Source of the DNA: Symbiodinium natans
Lineage: Eukaryota; Sar; Dinophyceae; Suessiales; Symbiodiniaceae
Length of the DNA: 64,000 nucleotides
NCBI GenBank assembly: GCA_905221605.1
Contig: CAJNDS010000557.1
Span: forward strand, 1-64,000
Direction: 5' to 3'
The position numbers and the translations under genes are program-made. This document shows positions 33,311 through 44,574 of the stretch, one piece after another. A model generated the notes under the pieces. The model was given only the letters and a program-made list of their open reading frames with translations, was not told the origin of the DNA and ran no database searches. How positions within the stretch are numbered: the stretch's first letter is position 1; every line of letters starts with the position of its first letter.

Positions 33311-33625
33311 CTTGCCATTCGCATGCGCTGGTAACATGCAGGCACTGGTACTGGGTTGCAAATGGGATACTCACAAGCTTAGTGCGTCGCACGCTATTGC
33401 CTTGAGATTTGCTCCTCTAAGGACGATACCTGCCGCAAATGATTACGTTTTGTAGCACTGAGGATGATCCCTCCAAGTGCACGTTTAAGGCATCTGAACA
33501 CAATGCCGCCCGGGACCTCATCGTGATTTCGTGTTGTTTGACCGTAGCCCGATCAGGTTCTTCGTTGTTCCCATGAGTTCAAAGCTTCAGAAGCTTTGGG
33601 GTTCAGCAACTCTTGTGCCGGCTTC

Positions 33626-35953
33626 TCATGGTGAGTCCCCACGTAGACCGCCCAAATGCAGCGACCCCCCGCAACACTCTCCAACAAAGAGCTTCAAAGC
33701 TTTTTGAATACGAAATGCGTTGAAATACATCTTTGCAGGTCCGAGCACCAAGTAGTCCCAGGTGTGGTGTTCCAGCAGAAGGCGCGTGGCCTCCAAACGG
33801 AGCTCCTGCAAAAGGCTGCTCTTCAAAGCTGTTTTCCCTATTCCTGTGTACCTTCATCGAGAACTCTCATCACCAATAGAGGACATGAGCCTGGATGTAA
33901 CTGTAAGCATGTAGCTGCAGCCAGCCCCATCTGGGTTTGCTCCTGTTACGAGCAGAGCCTCGAAAGCCCTAACCAAACCGTGGCAACTTCGTGCCTTGCT
34001 GTTGAAAGCTTGATCTGGCTCCGTCTCCTTCACAACTTCACATGGCGCTTGGATGGTTCCTACAAGTACTGTTAAGTGCATGCGTTCGCGAGCCCTGAAA
34101 CCTGAGAAGTGTGTTGCAGATCTGACTCGGGAGGGGCGGGGAGTTGAGCCTTCTAGAAGATTCTTGTTGGAACAGCATGCCGGTGGCATGCATCAAACTC
34201 TTGGCTTCAGGGCATCCTAGGCAATAATATATATGCAGCTCTTTTTCGCGGGCCGTAGGAGCTAGGAACAGCGACGGACCTGCAACTAATGCCGGTGCAT
34301 CTATTGCACCCTACTCTAGCTTAAGGTGGAAGTGGTTGTGGAAACCTGCCCGGGTGACATATCTAGCCATTTCGATTTCGCTTGTCTCCACTCAGGGAGC
34401 TCTCCAAGAGATCATTTCCTGGAAAGGCCTCGCTCTGAACGGCGCTCTGACCTTTTACTAGTGCCAGCCGCGCACACCGAACACAAACACCACGTCATAT
34501 CACCAATGGGCGCGCTCTCTGCAGCCATCTGTGTCCCCCTTTCCTCGTCCTACCCTCTCCCTAGGCTCCCCCGGTCGCACACCGGGCCCTCCCTGCCCAA
34601 ACCAGGCTCCATGATGACGAAGACGTTTTTCAGTCGCCGGGTGCGGATCCAGTCGTCCAGGCTCGGCCGCACTGCGCGGGAGGCACAGAGGACGTATCTG
34701 CCAGGGACCAGGTATTTCACGGTGAGGGATCAACAAGTTGACGAGGGAATCAACATTTTTAGATGTGCACGATCAAAACATCGGGACCAAACTGTCCGGG
34801 AGTCATTCTATTGTCGAAGTAGAGTAGTGCTGCTGCTGCTACTGCGACTCGACGCCGACTCCCACTCCTCCTCCTACTACTCCTCCTCCTGCTACGCCGT
34901 TCGGCTTCAGGGCTGGGTCTGACATGATGAAACCGGACTACCGTCCTCGATGAATTTGCAGGGGGTGCCCACTCAAAGCAAGCCGAACTTGTTTGTACTG
35001 CTGACACATTTCTGCCGGGGGACATGTGCTGGTCCACGTGAAGTGCTTCCACGGTCTTTTGCGCCTTCTCCTGCCGTCTATCGGGCCCCCAAGCATCTTC
35101 GGGGCTGGGATTCTAAACGGCAAGCACATTGCCCAACCAGTGCCTCTCAGCATCCCGATGTCGGTCCTCGCCACCATGGCCCGTAGTCACAAGGAAAGCC
35201 ACCTTTTGGTTCAAGCTTGCCGTTCAAGTGTGTTTAGGGCTCGGGCACATGTGATGATGTATGGTGTCTCGCCGGATGAAGGTGCAACGTGTACGTTGCG
35301 AGGCACTTAGCTCCTGAGATACCCCCTCTGTTGCGTGCATTGCCCAAGTTTGAGACCTTGCGTGTGACATCCTTGCTCCCTTATTCTGGAAGGCAATAGA
35401 TTCAACAGATTCAACAGCAGTATCGTTACAGTGACAAGAAGTCGTCACATTCTTGCTTCGGGTCTTGGGGTCCCCGGGTCCTTGGCTGTGGCAGCGGCAG
35501 GCAGCTCACGGAGCACAGCGCCTGGGAGTTTGCACCTTTGGGATCGACGAACTCGAAACTTCTACGGCTTTAGGAGGAGACTTTATGGGAACATCTAATC
35601 TGCGAGTTTGGTCCCGTTTTTCCAGTTTCCACCCTCGGCTACTTGATCTCAACGGCCATAAGTCCAAATCTGACAAAAGATAGTCTGGGCCAGGGTCTCG
35701 TGCAGTGGTGCTGCTGTGTGCTGAATGACTAGATACCAACGGCTAGTCTGACTTGAGAGCCAAGCCTTGCAGCAGCTGGGGGTGCTATGTGAAAGCTTAC
35801 TTTGTTCAATAAGCATGCATCTGCTCATGCTCGCCTCCTGCACATACATGGTTCCAACATCCAAACAACTTTAAGGAAGAGGGTCTCTGCATCAGCGGCA
35901 TCCCAGGGTGTGGGTGAGAGCAGCAAGAGTCCGAGCGCCAGCCAGGGCGACAT
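33626..35953 (-). CDS. Probable secreted multi-exon gene, unknown function
   Basis: The proposed start is ATG at 35953, preceded by an AG acceptor 17 bases upstream. It encodes MSPWLALGLLLLSPTPWDAA, a signal-peptide-like segment. Downstream minus-strand exon candidates: about 35690-35520 (DYLLSDLDLWPLRSSSRG), 35113-34920 (KTVEALHVDQHMSPGRNV), 34723-34583 (SLDDWIRTRRLKNVFVIMEP, GTGTGC donor), 34160-33854 (CEVVKETEPDQAFNSKARS) and about 33826-33650 (LRLEATRLLLEHHTWDYLVL). The plus-strand frames over 35.0-36.0 kb also look plausible, with a GTAAGT at 35965, so the 5' part is uncertain. Confidence 0.45.
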
Positions 35954-36382
35954 GCGGGTGATTGGTAAGTCTGGGATCATGGCAGATGCGACCGTTGTGA
36001 AAGCAACGACTTCTCGAATTTAGTCACAGCTAGCCACGTCTTGGGTCTGCCAGAGGTTCCTCCGGCGCGTGCATTATGCTGCCAAGGCTGACACTTCTAA
36101 CATCGGACTGATGCCTCAAAGCTGTAGTATGCTAGACTGCCACCTGGCTTGAGCCAAGGACCATGCACATGCCCTCACTGCAAGATCCATGATGAGTCTG
36201 AAGCTCGATAGTGGCTGTTCTGCGATCAAAAACACAGGACAGTGGAGCTAACCAATCCCAACCTACATGAGAGAGATCCTTCATCAACCGCCAAAAGAAA
36301 GGGGCTGCAATCCAAGGCTTCCCGATCTGAAGCACCTAGCATTCTTCCTATAAGTCCAACCCTGTCGCTTACAAACAAAATC

Positions 36383-37310
36383 TCAACTCAGCTCAACTCC
36401 AATGTCCCTGTTGTCAAAGCCGCAGGCTCCACTACGCTGATCGAGGACTCGATGCTGGACACCAGGTAGCTGAGTTTGTGGTACTCTGTCCTCGAGTAGT
36501 TGCGAGAATTCCAGCGTGTGATTCCAGCACTGTGATGCTTGCGAAGCCCTGTGTTCCAGGCTCGATCGCTGCGTGCACGTCCAAGACGTGGACCTGTGGC
36601 TCCACCCCTCTGCAATAGCAGCCAATAGCAAACTGGCGAGACAACCAGACCCCTCGCTGATCTTGTTTTCAAGATGCAAGCCCGCAAGCCCGCAAGCCCC
36701 AGCATGCTAAGCAGTCGCATGCAAGAACTTCGAGCACACGACGTTCAGCAGGTCGGTCCCATTCAGCCAGTGTAAACTTGCCTTCAAGTCGCATGGCGCA
36801 GCGTCTGCAGGGGGGCATGTCACATGTGTCTTGCATGGATTTCTGGCCAGGTTGACACAAGACATGCGACGAGTTTGCAGGGAGCGGCTCTGACAGCGAA
36901 CTCAAGGCACAAAGGCTCGCAAAGGCTCAACTCTCGAAGTATGTGAAACTTGCGCACGCAGACGAGGTTTGGAAGCCCTCATCACTTGTCCCGCAACATG
37001 TCCGAGGTCCCGGCATCATCCCAAAACAATGGCAAGTAAGACCTCGCCGAGCAACGCGGTGCACCGAAGGCTCCCCAGCTACAGAAACCATCAGGGGCTG
37101 CAACAGCGCAGCGTCCACGTACTCCTGCTTCAGGAGGGTGTCAAAGCGCCATCCTGTTGCACTCAAGTTTTCTCAGTTTTTCTCAGTGGTAAAAGAGAAG
37201 GTTTGCCGAGAGTGAACGCTGCGAGAACCACCTGCCATGCTGAATTCGGCCGTCTTCTTGTCGGTCGCCAACATGTCAGCTTGCCCATGTTCATAAGTGA
37301 AGGGACAGAT
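36383..37310 (-). CDS. Multi-exon unknown gene with phase-verified core
   Basis: Exon a (37310-37232) encodes CPFTYEHGQADMLATDKKTA, exon b (37153-37043) encodes FDTLLKQEYVDAALLQPLMV, and exon c (from 36889) encodes EPLPANSSHVLCQPGQ with CDMPPCRRCAMRLEGKFTL. The introns are 78 bp (GTGGTT-AG) and 153 bp (GTCTTA-AG), and both junctions are phase consistent (G|GA and G|AG). Exon c carries a C-x5-C-x2-C cluster that could bind metal, which is speculative. Further 3' exons probably lie at 36680-36383. The overlapping plus-strand frames are treated as shadows. Confidence 0.65.
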
Positions 37311-37409
37311 CTTGAGACAGACATGATGGCACCATGATTACCCAAGCTGCCCAAAACTAGTCATGGTACCAGCACTTGCGACAGCGACTGTACAGTGCTT
37401 CAGGAGCTC

Positions 37410-39401
37410 TCACATTCGGCGAAGCGACGCTAGTTGAGCATGTTTGCACATGCCACGAATGCCTAAAAAAGGCCGCGACAGGGACTCGTACAGTGTGTGA
37501 ACACCAAACTTGGCACTGCCTGTGGAAGGGGGCGCTGACGCATCCTTCTTGGCATGGGCCAGGGTGTAGAGGGTGATCCTCGAACGCCAAGAAGAAGAGA
37601 GGCAAAGAGAGGCACAACGCAACGATGATCGCAGCACATTCGCTGCTTAGCGCTCGCGGTCTGTGTGATGTCCGATACGTTCTGCATGTGCAGGATCAAG
37701 ATTCGATCCACTCTACTGACGCTACCTTTTGGGCTGAAGTGCCTCAATTTAATCCCCCCAAAACAAGGCCAAGATCACAAGGGAGTATGCTGAGGATCCT
37801 GAGTATGGCCTGAGCTTGGCACCAAGTCCAGGGTGCAATGTCCACTGGCTCGGAGCTCCGTTTCTGCGCATCCACCACCTCGCGTAGGGCCGACTACACT
37901 CACGATTTGGGATTTTCGAATGAGCTTTGTTGACATTCTCACTGATGATGCATTCGCGCATCGCGGTAGCAATCTCCCACACTACTACCCTCCGTGCCTG
38001 ACGAATCGTCTGGTCCGTCAGGTCTTGCCTTAGCATTGCAAGCTCGCCCGGGCCGGCAATGACTGGCAAGGAATAGCGACGGGCCACATGTAAACCCCAT
38101 GGTCCGGTCAAAGACTCAACCTAAAGCGGTTACAGTCTGTGGCCTCAAGCCAAACGTGCTATCGGGGTAAAGGGCCTGCCCTTCCCCCTGCACCTCCGAG
38201 GCTGTTGCTGGCAGAAGTCTGCAGACAGCACGTGTGATAAAGGTAGCTTGACCAAAACCTCGTCCTTGCCGCTGGTTTGCTTCCCTTGGTGCAGTTGCTT
38301 GTTTTCTAGTGGTGATCAAAGCAACCAAGCCAAAGCTAAAGCCAACAGGGAAGGGCATCCGTGCTCTGTGTCCAGTCAGCGCCACTTGGTCCACTTGTTG
38401 ACTTATGCGAGAGTTCTCCATCTTGTGCGTTTTGGGGTTGGTTCCTCTCTGACCCACCCACCCTCTCACACCAACCCCTCCCCACTAACCCCCAAAAGGC
38501 AACAGTTCCAGAAAAGTGTATGCCCTTGACACCCGATTCCTGCCCTGCTCTGCGGCGTCCTTCGCCACAGCCTCGGTAACCTCCAAACGCCGATCGTACC
38601 GACCTCGCACCGGGGAAGGCCAGGCGCTATGAGAGCCCCACCCGTTGCCGCCGACTGAAATACGCCCCAAAGTGCTTAGGTGCGGACCCTTCTCGCTGAG
38701 GTAGTCGTTGACAATCTGTCCAAGCAACCCGGCAGGCACAGGGTGTCAGTGCGAACCAATTCAGGTAATCACGCTTTTTTGAGATCTTACCGTCTGTAGG
38801 AGCTCTGCGCTCGCAGCAGCCAGTTTGGCACTGTGTTGCTGGGTTGCACATAGTTTCAAACTCTTAACGTTCCGCCGAGGCCTTGGGCCGTAGGTGTATG
38901 GGGAGCACAAAGCAGGCACTCCACCTCTAATCCCCTCTCCAACGCTCAGGGGGCTGCGCCAGGCCGCGGGTCGCGTAGCGTTTGAAATTACTTCTGCCGC
39001 CGCTGAAGTAACACCAGTACAGACCACCACTGACTGTCCAATGCCGAAGCCTTCAAATTGCCACCGCCCGCAAGGTCCAAGTCCTAAGTCCATGGGCTCC
39101 GGACGAGTTTGCTGCTGACCCAGCCGCCCGGGCCGCCTTCGATCCTGGCGATGGGAGGGTAAAGGTCCTTCTTTCCAGGGTAATGATTACAGCAGTATTG
39201 CAGCAGTACGGTTTGCTGCGAGGTTAGTTCATCCACGTGCTCGCAATATGGCCGTCCCGCGATTTCGCCGGGGCAAAGTCGCAATCTATCTTGAATATGC
39301 CGAGTTATCAGTAAAGCGCAAGTGCTCTTCAGGAAAAATGCTGGCCTTAGAAAACAGTGAAAGGCCACATCAACAGCATTCGACGAGCACCCCAAAAGCA
39401 T
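37410..39401 (-). CDS. Multi-exon unknown gene around a verified intron
   Basis: The core is the intron 38790-38716 (75 bp, GTAAGA to ACAG). It joins a helix (KLAAASAELLQT) to IVNDYLSEKGPHLSTLGRIS and then EVTEAVAKDAAEQG, in phase 0. Upstream, 39300-39110 encodes HVDELTSQQTVLLQYCCNH and GKKDLYPPIARIEGG. Downstream, about 38090-37920 encodes GELAMLRQDLTDQTIRQ, and 37620-37410 encodes LAHAKKDASAPPSTGSA. The LSTLG segment is loosely like small winged-helix (OST-HTH type) domains, but that is not a call. It may be continuous with the gene at 36.4-37.3 kb. Confidence 0.5.
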
Positions 39402-40547
39402 TCCAAGTCCTCCTCCGCTCCAAGACCCAAACCCCGGTTCTGCACTTGACGAGGAGGCCCATGGTGCAACGAAAAGTCAGGGCCGAAACTGTGGCGGGCC
39501 ACCATTTCTTCAGGTTGGAGAACTGCTCGGCCTCACAAAGACTTGCTGAAACCCAAAGCGTATAGCCCCTAGCAGCCCGAGCAAAGTAATCTCCCAGGCA
39601 AGCGGCTGCGTGCTGGAGCAGAATACTGTAAGTCCAAGGCGGTAACGGCACTTGCAGTAGCATTCCTTAGATACATTGGAAAACGACTGACGTTCTTCCA
39701 GGTCAAGTCAAAAAAAGGGTGTTTGCGGGGATGTCTGGCGTGAAAGCTCTCTGCAGTAGTCAGCTCCAAGCGTGCGATTTCGGGCCGATTTCGGGTGCTT
39801 GTGCCTGCTGCGTCTGCATGCTTGCACCAATAGAATATCATGATAATGGCTGCACGCTGCCTTCATTGGAGCTTTGGGGATCACACCATGCCAATGTCTG
39901 CAATCTCGGGCATGTCTCCTGTTCTCCCTGCAAACAGATGTCCACTGTTTCGGAGGCCTTGTGCTGTATTGGCATGGGGCAAACTTTGACCAAGCCCGGC
40001 AATGCCCAGTAACTGGACCCTTGCACAGCATAAGACTGGGCGCTCGGACTTATAAAGCTCCTTCTGCAGCCCGTGCGCATCATGATGAAACCACCTCAGC
40101 ATAAGTCTTCGACCCATGCCACCGGACAAGGGTCTTCCCAGGTCCAGGGTGGTTCGCATGGACACCCTTCGCTGGGGTTGCGGCCGTACCGGGTTCCACT
40201 CGTCAAACTGTGGCGAGATAATGCCTCGTCTGCGCTATGAGAGGTCATGGGGTGCAGGGTCACGGTTTGACCAGAGGCCGATGTCTGAATCCCTGCACCA
40301 GTCAACCAGGTTTGTCAACCTCTCCGTCGCGACTTCAAAGCCTCAAGCCTCGACCGCACGATGTCCCAGCAAGACACAGCTTTTCCGACAGCATCCGGCA
40401 CCTGATCATTTGCTGTGCACTGGCCTCCCTCACGTCTTCAAAGCCGCAAGCACGGAGGCTGCCCGTAAAGGGGCCCGTTATTGAAGACTCTGCAAAGTAT
40501 ATGCTGGCGTGCCCGAGTTTGCCCGAGAGTGAGTGTGTTGTTTCCAT
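39370..40547 (-). CDS. Candidate exons of a minus-strand unknown gene
   Basis: Protein-like minus-strand frames: 40500-40330 (ESSITGPFTGSLRACGFED or an alternative frame DAVGKAVSCWDIV), 40110-39840 (WFHHDAHGLQKELYKSERP and HKASETVDICLQGEQE in different frames), 39841-39620 (ARLELTTAESFHARHPRKH) and 39600-39370 (EAEQFSNLKKWWPATVSALT). The order fits the minus-strand block on either side. Junctions are not resolved. Confidence 0.4.
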
Positions 40548-40875
40548 TGTGGCGTTGAGCTGCAGGCTCGGGCCTAGGTTAGGGGCAGATCACGGCTTCT
40601 ATCCCATCGCCGCCACTTGCTGGAAAAGTGTGCACGGAGCCCTGACTCCCTGACACACCTCCGCCGCGGTGGACTTCCGCCCGTCTACAGAGTCTGCATT
40701 TTAGAAAGCAATTGATTTTGTCTCCAGCCTCTACAGTACTGGCCTCGTGATGCAACTCCTAAATACGGGGGCAAATCATTCTTACGGGCTCACGGTGGCA
40801 AGAATCAGGGTGGTCAAAGGAATCACGCTTAAAGCTGCGTTGGAGATACTCATGATGCCAATGGAACGTTTGCGA

Positions 40876-41081
40876 CAAGTGTCAGTGTCAGTGAGTTTGA
40901 GTCAGAATGTGAGTGAGAGTGAGATTGAAACTGAGAGTGGTGAGTGTATGAGTGAGCGAGCGAGTGAGGGAGTGAGTGAGGGAACGAGGGAGTGAGGGAG
41001 TGAAGGAGTGAGGGAGTGAAGGAGTGGGTGAGTGAAGGAGTGAAGGAGTGGGTGAGTGAGTGAGGGAGTGAGGGAGCGAGA

Positions 41082-41170
<89 letters not shown>

Positions 41171-41371
41171 TGTGTGTGGGTGTGTGGGTGTGTGTGGTGT
41201 GTGGGTGTGGGTGTGTGGGTGTGTGGGTGTGTGGGTGTGTGGGTGTGTGGGTGTGTGGGTGTGTGGGTGTGTGGGTGTGTGGGTGTGTGGGTGTGTGTGG
41301 GTGTGTGTGGGTGGGTGTGGGTGGGTGTGGGTGGGTGTGGGTGGGTGTGGGTGGGTGTGGGTGGGTGTGTG
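40876..41371. repeat. Compound GAGTGA / GT / GTGTGGGT microsatellite
   Basis: A GAGTGAGG-type tract (40876-41083) passes into pure (GT)n (41084-41166), then GTGTGGGT units, then GGGTGGGTGT units. The plus strand is almost free of C for about 500 bases. Long low-complexity frames on both strands are artefacts of the repeat. Confidence 0.95.
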
Positions 41372-41839
41372 TGGCCGCGCGCTTGTGCGTGCGTGCGTGC
41401 GTTATTTGCATTTGCGTGGGGGTGGGTGCGGCTCCGGCTGCGGCTACGAGAGCAGCTGCGCGCGCACGTGCGCGGGCGGGCAAATGCAATACCTTCGCTG
41501 TGTCTCTTTTTTTGGTTAAGCGTTGTGCTTGAATTGGCATGAACATGCGGATGACCCTGGGCTAGTGCCACCGCCGGGACGACAACAAAATCTCATTGTC
41601 AACACGCAATGGAGCTTAAAGGCCAATTGCTCTGATCTCCTAACTTCGTGCACGTGACAAATTGAGAGATTGTTCGGCTATGCTCTGCAACTGTCTTCAG
41701 GCTTTGAGCCTGTCTCCTCAGAACAGGCGCATCCTTCAAACGTGCGAGCCTTCGAAAATTGCGGGTGAAACGAAAGAGAAACCCAGTTGCGAGCTCAGCT
41801 TCGAGGTGCATGGAACACTCCAGCTGACTCCAGCTCATC

Positions 41840-42609
41840 TCACACAAAAAGGTGTGACTGAGTAGTGTTGCATTTCGAGCGATCCACCCGCTTGATCTCA
41901 TCACGTGCGATGGGCACCTTCCCTGCTCGTTGCAGCAAATCCTGGAGGACGCTCTCGTCGAGCACGGCTTCGCGCGTGGCGATCTCCACCACCTTCATAA
42001 ACTCCGACCAGCCTCAACAAGCTGCGAAAGCAAATGCAGGGCACATGCTTCTGTCAGCGCGATAGGTCTACGTCTACTGGATCAGTCAGGCAGCAGGAGT
42101 ACAGGATCACTGCGTCGTATCTGCTCCCTGAGCTATCGGGGATGACATCTACAACCGCCGTTGGCATGCCGATCAGCGTGCCACCCGGTATGCCGCCAGG
42201 AATTCGGACATGTTTTCTGTACACGCCTGCCGTGTCTGTGCCGTGGTTCACATAATGCTCCTGGATCGTAAAGGGGACGCCATGGTAGAGCACGCTGAAG
42301 TTGGAGTCCAAGCCGCCCGAGTTTATGCTGAAGTCCAGCTCTTGGCATGAGGCTCCGGCCTGTGCGAAGTCGGCGTACAGCTGCCTGAGGACTACAGCCA
42401 TCGGGTGTCAAGGAGGGAGCATCGAAACGTCTGCCACAGGTCTGGGCTAGTTGTACATCAACCCACGAGAAATTCTGAACGCCAGTGAGTTGTTACTATC
42501 AATCACGCCCCTCGCAACAGAAATCTGCGCGATTCCTACCACGATGCTCATACCACTTGCCAGCAAGCTTGGCTGGGTCGAAGCCGGTGCTGACCTTGGA
42601 GAGGCACAG
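41840..42609 (-). CDS. Lipocalin (apolipoprotein D-like fold), three exons
   Basis: Exon 1 (about 42609-42529) carries KVSTGFDPAKLAGKWYEH, which holds the G-x-W motif of lipocalin strand A. Exon 2 (42380-42095) carries LYADFAQAGASCQELDF and ends with YDAVILYSC, the second conserved lipocalin region. Exon 3 (42012-41840) carries FMKVVEIATREAVLDE and a C-terminal DEIKRVDRSKCN that pairs with the core cysteine in apolipoprotein D-like proteins. The visible part is about 179 residues, the usual lipocalin length; a signal-peptide exon should lie upstream. Both introns (148 and 82 bp) are GC-AG with matching phase. Likely role: binding a small hydrophobic ligand in a secretory or plastid compartment (family inference). 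Confidence 0.8.
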
Positions 42610-43245
42610 GCTCTAGCAGCTCTGTGCAAGGAGGCAGCTTCCAGCATGACCACATTGACCTCAAACTCCAAAGGCGCCTCTTCCACATGCTTCCATGAAC
42701 CTGCTAAATGCGCAAATAGGCGCCGCATCACTCCGCAGCTCCGCCACTGCATCGAAGGAGCCTGACAAGCGCGTCTTTGGGGCTGTTAGCCCCAGCTTCC
42801 TACAGCATCCAAACCTCACATGCTAACAGGTCTAACGAATTCCCTTCATCCCTTAAAGGACTATTCCGCTGAGCTGTGCTATGACACTCCTAGTGGCAGT
42901 CTCCCAATCCAGAAGTGAACAATAGCGGCAGCAGCTGCCAGAGCCAGCGCATCCTGCACAGCCCACACACAGATGCACAATTTGGAGCCCAAGCTGTTTG
43001 GAATCGATTTCGCCAAAAGAGATCCGTCACAAAAGGCAATCTGCCGCATTCTAACATGCTGTCCGCTGTCCTGCAGAGGCCCTCCATTCGGGCTTCTGGC
43101 ACGTCGGAGGCTGATGGTTTCGTACTATCAGGAAGGCCAGTCTTGACCCACGCAGGGCACGCAGCAGGCAGTTCCCGACTTTAGCGCACATGCTTTTCCT
43201 AGCTGGCGCGCATACATGCCCAAACTGACGTGCTGCAGCTAGGGC

Positions 43246-43587
43246 CTAGGGGCCCTCCAGGTTTTGTGGGGCATGCTGGTGCCTGAAACCACCTTCTGTT
43301 GACAAAGCAAGCTCAAGGGCCCGGCCGAGCTTTTCACCAACCCAGATGAGCGCATTCACTGCCTGGGCCGGGATGTCAACGTCCAGCATGACGGCACAAG
43401 AGACTTGTGCTGAGCCGGGCAAAAACTTGCGACTGCTGTCCAAATGGAGTTGTTCACACACAAGAGCGTGACGCTGAAATTCGTTTCCCTCCCAATTCGT
43501 GCCATTATCCCGACCTATCACCGAGGAATTGACGCAGTAGGCTAGAAGAATCCAGAAGATGTAGTCGAAGAAAATACCCATGTACTC
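43246..43587 (-). CDS. Exon of unknown protein with N-terminal hydrophobic helix
   Basis: It begins after a TTTGCAG acceptor at 43587 and runs 113 codons to TAG. It starts EYMGIFFDYIFWILLAYCVN, a transmembrane-like segment, then a soluble part (VMLDVDIPAQAVNALIWVGE). There is no ATG at the exon start except an internal one, so an upstream exon is expected. No family recognised. 42610-43240 has only ambiguous frames; the missing lipocalin 5' exon may be there. Confidence 0.55.
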   Translation of the reverse strand, partial: EYMGIFFDYIFWILLAYCVNSSVIGRDNGTNWEGNEFQRHALVCEQLHLDSSRKFLPGSAQVSCAVMLDVDIPAQAVNALIWVGEKLGRALELALSTEGGFRHQHAPQNLEGP

Positions 43588-43703
43588 CTGCAAAGTCTGG
43601 CTGCACGGTAGTCTTCAAGCATTGGAACCACTGATGCCTTCAATCTTCTGCGTGCCTGCTGCAGAAACTCAGCCATACGTGCTGTGAGGCCCCTCAGTAA
43701 TGC

Positions 43704-44054
43704 TCAAACCCCTTCTCTCTTCCTTCCTTCCTCTGCACATAGCCCCCCAAGAGGCGCCGCCCTAAGGGCGTGCTCCAGCGAGTGAAACAGTGCCGCTTTG
43801 TGCCGTTCTGAAACAAGTGGTCTCTCTCTGTCTCTCAATCTGTACGTGGCAGGATTGTCAACACCCCACCAAACCCTGAACATTTCTACAGGTTCAGGTT
43901 CGAAGCCAGGTTTGGGTGTCGAGATGTGTCGTAGATTTCCCGTGTAGCTTTCAGTTGAACCCGCACTCACACGACCCAAGCACAAACCCAAAGAAACGTC
44001 GCAGGAAATCACACGTGATGCGCAGGCTGTCGGGATAAGTTGGACACTGGACAC
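43704..44054 (-). CDS. Candidate unknown exon, 116-codon frame
   Basis: Polar, protein-like frame with PKPGFEPEPVEMFRVWWGVD and LVSERHKAALFHSLEHALRA, running to TGA. The start at 44054 is not ATG. It lies in the minus-strand block between supported genes. Confidence 0.45.
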   Translation of the reverse strand: MSSVQLIPTACASRVISCDVSLGLCLGRVSAGSTESYTGNLRHISTPKPGFEPEPVEMFRVWWGVDNPATYRLRDRERPLVSERHKAALFHSLEHALRAAPLGGLCAEEGRKREGV

Positions 44055-44246
44055 GACGCATGAGCCGTTGAGAGTTGAGAGTCTTCAGCCTGTCCAGTTT
44101 TACGTGAACGAGCTGCTTACACGGCGACTGCCATCACAGACTCACGCGAACGTTTGCATCCCGTTCCTACGAACAAGCCCATGATGATCTTAAACTGACC
44201 GGGGCATGCATCTGCGAGATCTTTCAACCCAAGGTCTTGAACTTAC

Positions 44247-44574
44247 CAGAGCTGCCCTTGCCCCCTGGTCGCTGCCAGTGGGTCCTGCAGCTTGGTGGGC
44301 TGCTCCTCTTCGAAGACGAAGCCTTCCTCTATAGACGTAGAAAGCAATGCTAGGCAATGCTAGGTTAGATTCTGCCCTCCCCCCATATCCATGACTGCAA
44401 GGCGTCCCACAGTGAGACAGAAGCTGGATTCGAGTCCTCGCCCTCGTCGTCATCTTCTGCTTGGGTCACTTTCCAATCCTCAGCCCCAACCTGAAAGCCC
44501 TGAAGCTCTTTGAAAGGCTCGGCCTTTCCTACCGTCCGGTTCTTCGAAGGCTTTATTCCCTCGTCTTCCCTGCC
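44247..44574 (-). CDS. Acidic unknown protein, two adjoining exons
   Basis: The first exon (about 44574-44376) encodes KAEPFKELQGFQVGAEDWKV, then an acidic EDDDEGEDSN run and SLWDALQSWIWGE. The second (44328-44247) encodes EGFVFEEEQPTKLQDPLAAT and ends at a consensus GTAAGT donor. They join in phase (G plus AG) across a 47-bp GC-AG intron (44329-44375), one of the shortest in the window. No family recognised. An upstream frame (44836-44627) may add exons. Confidence 0.65.

Noticed and set aside
35026-36023. Plus-strand frames (35026-35310, 35453-35683, 35802-36023) including a GTAAGT
   Set aside because: Minus-strand exons covering or adjoining the same interval are more protein-like and continue the minus-strand block. 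Kept as an alternative in the 33.6-35.95 kb entry.
36943-37337. Plus-strand frames opposite the 36.4-37.3 kb gene
   Set aside because: The minus strand gives three exons with two phase-consistent introns; the plus frames have none.
40876-41371. Possible CRISPR-like or regularly spaced repeat array
   Set aside because: No spacers of constant length; it is a simple-sequence expansion in a eukaryotic genome.
40888-41571. Long THTHTP-rich and VCVCVC-rich frames
   Set aside because: Pure products of the GT/GTGTGGGT repeat, with no independent coding signal.
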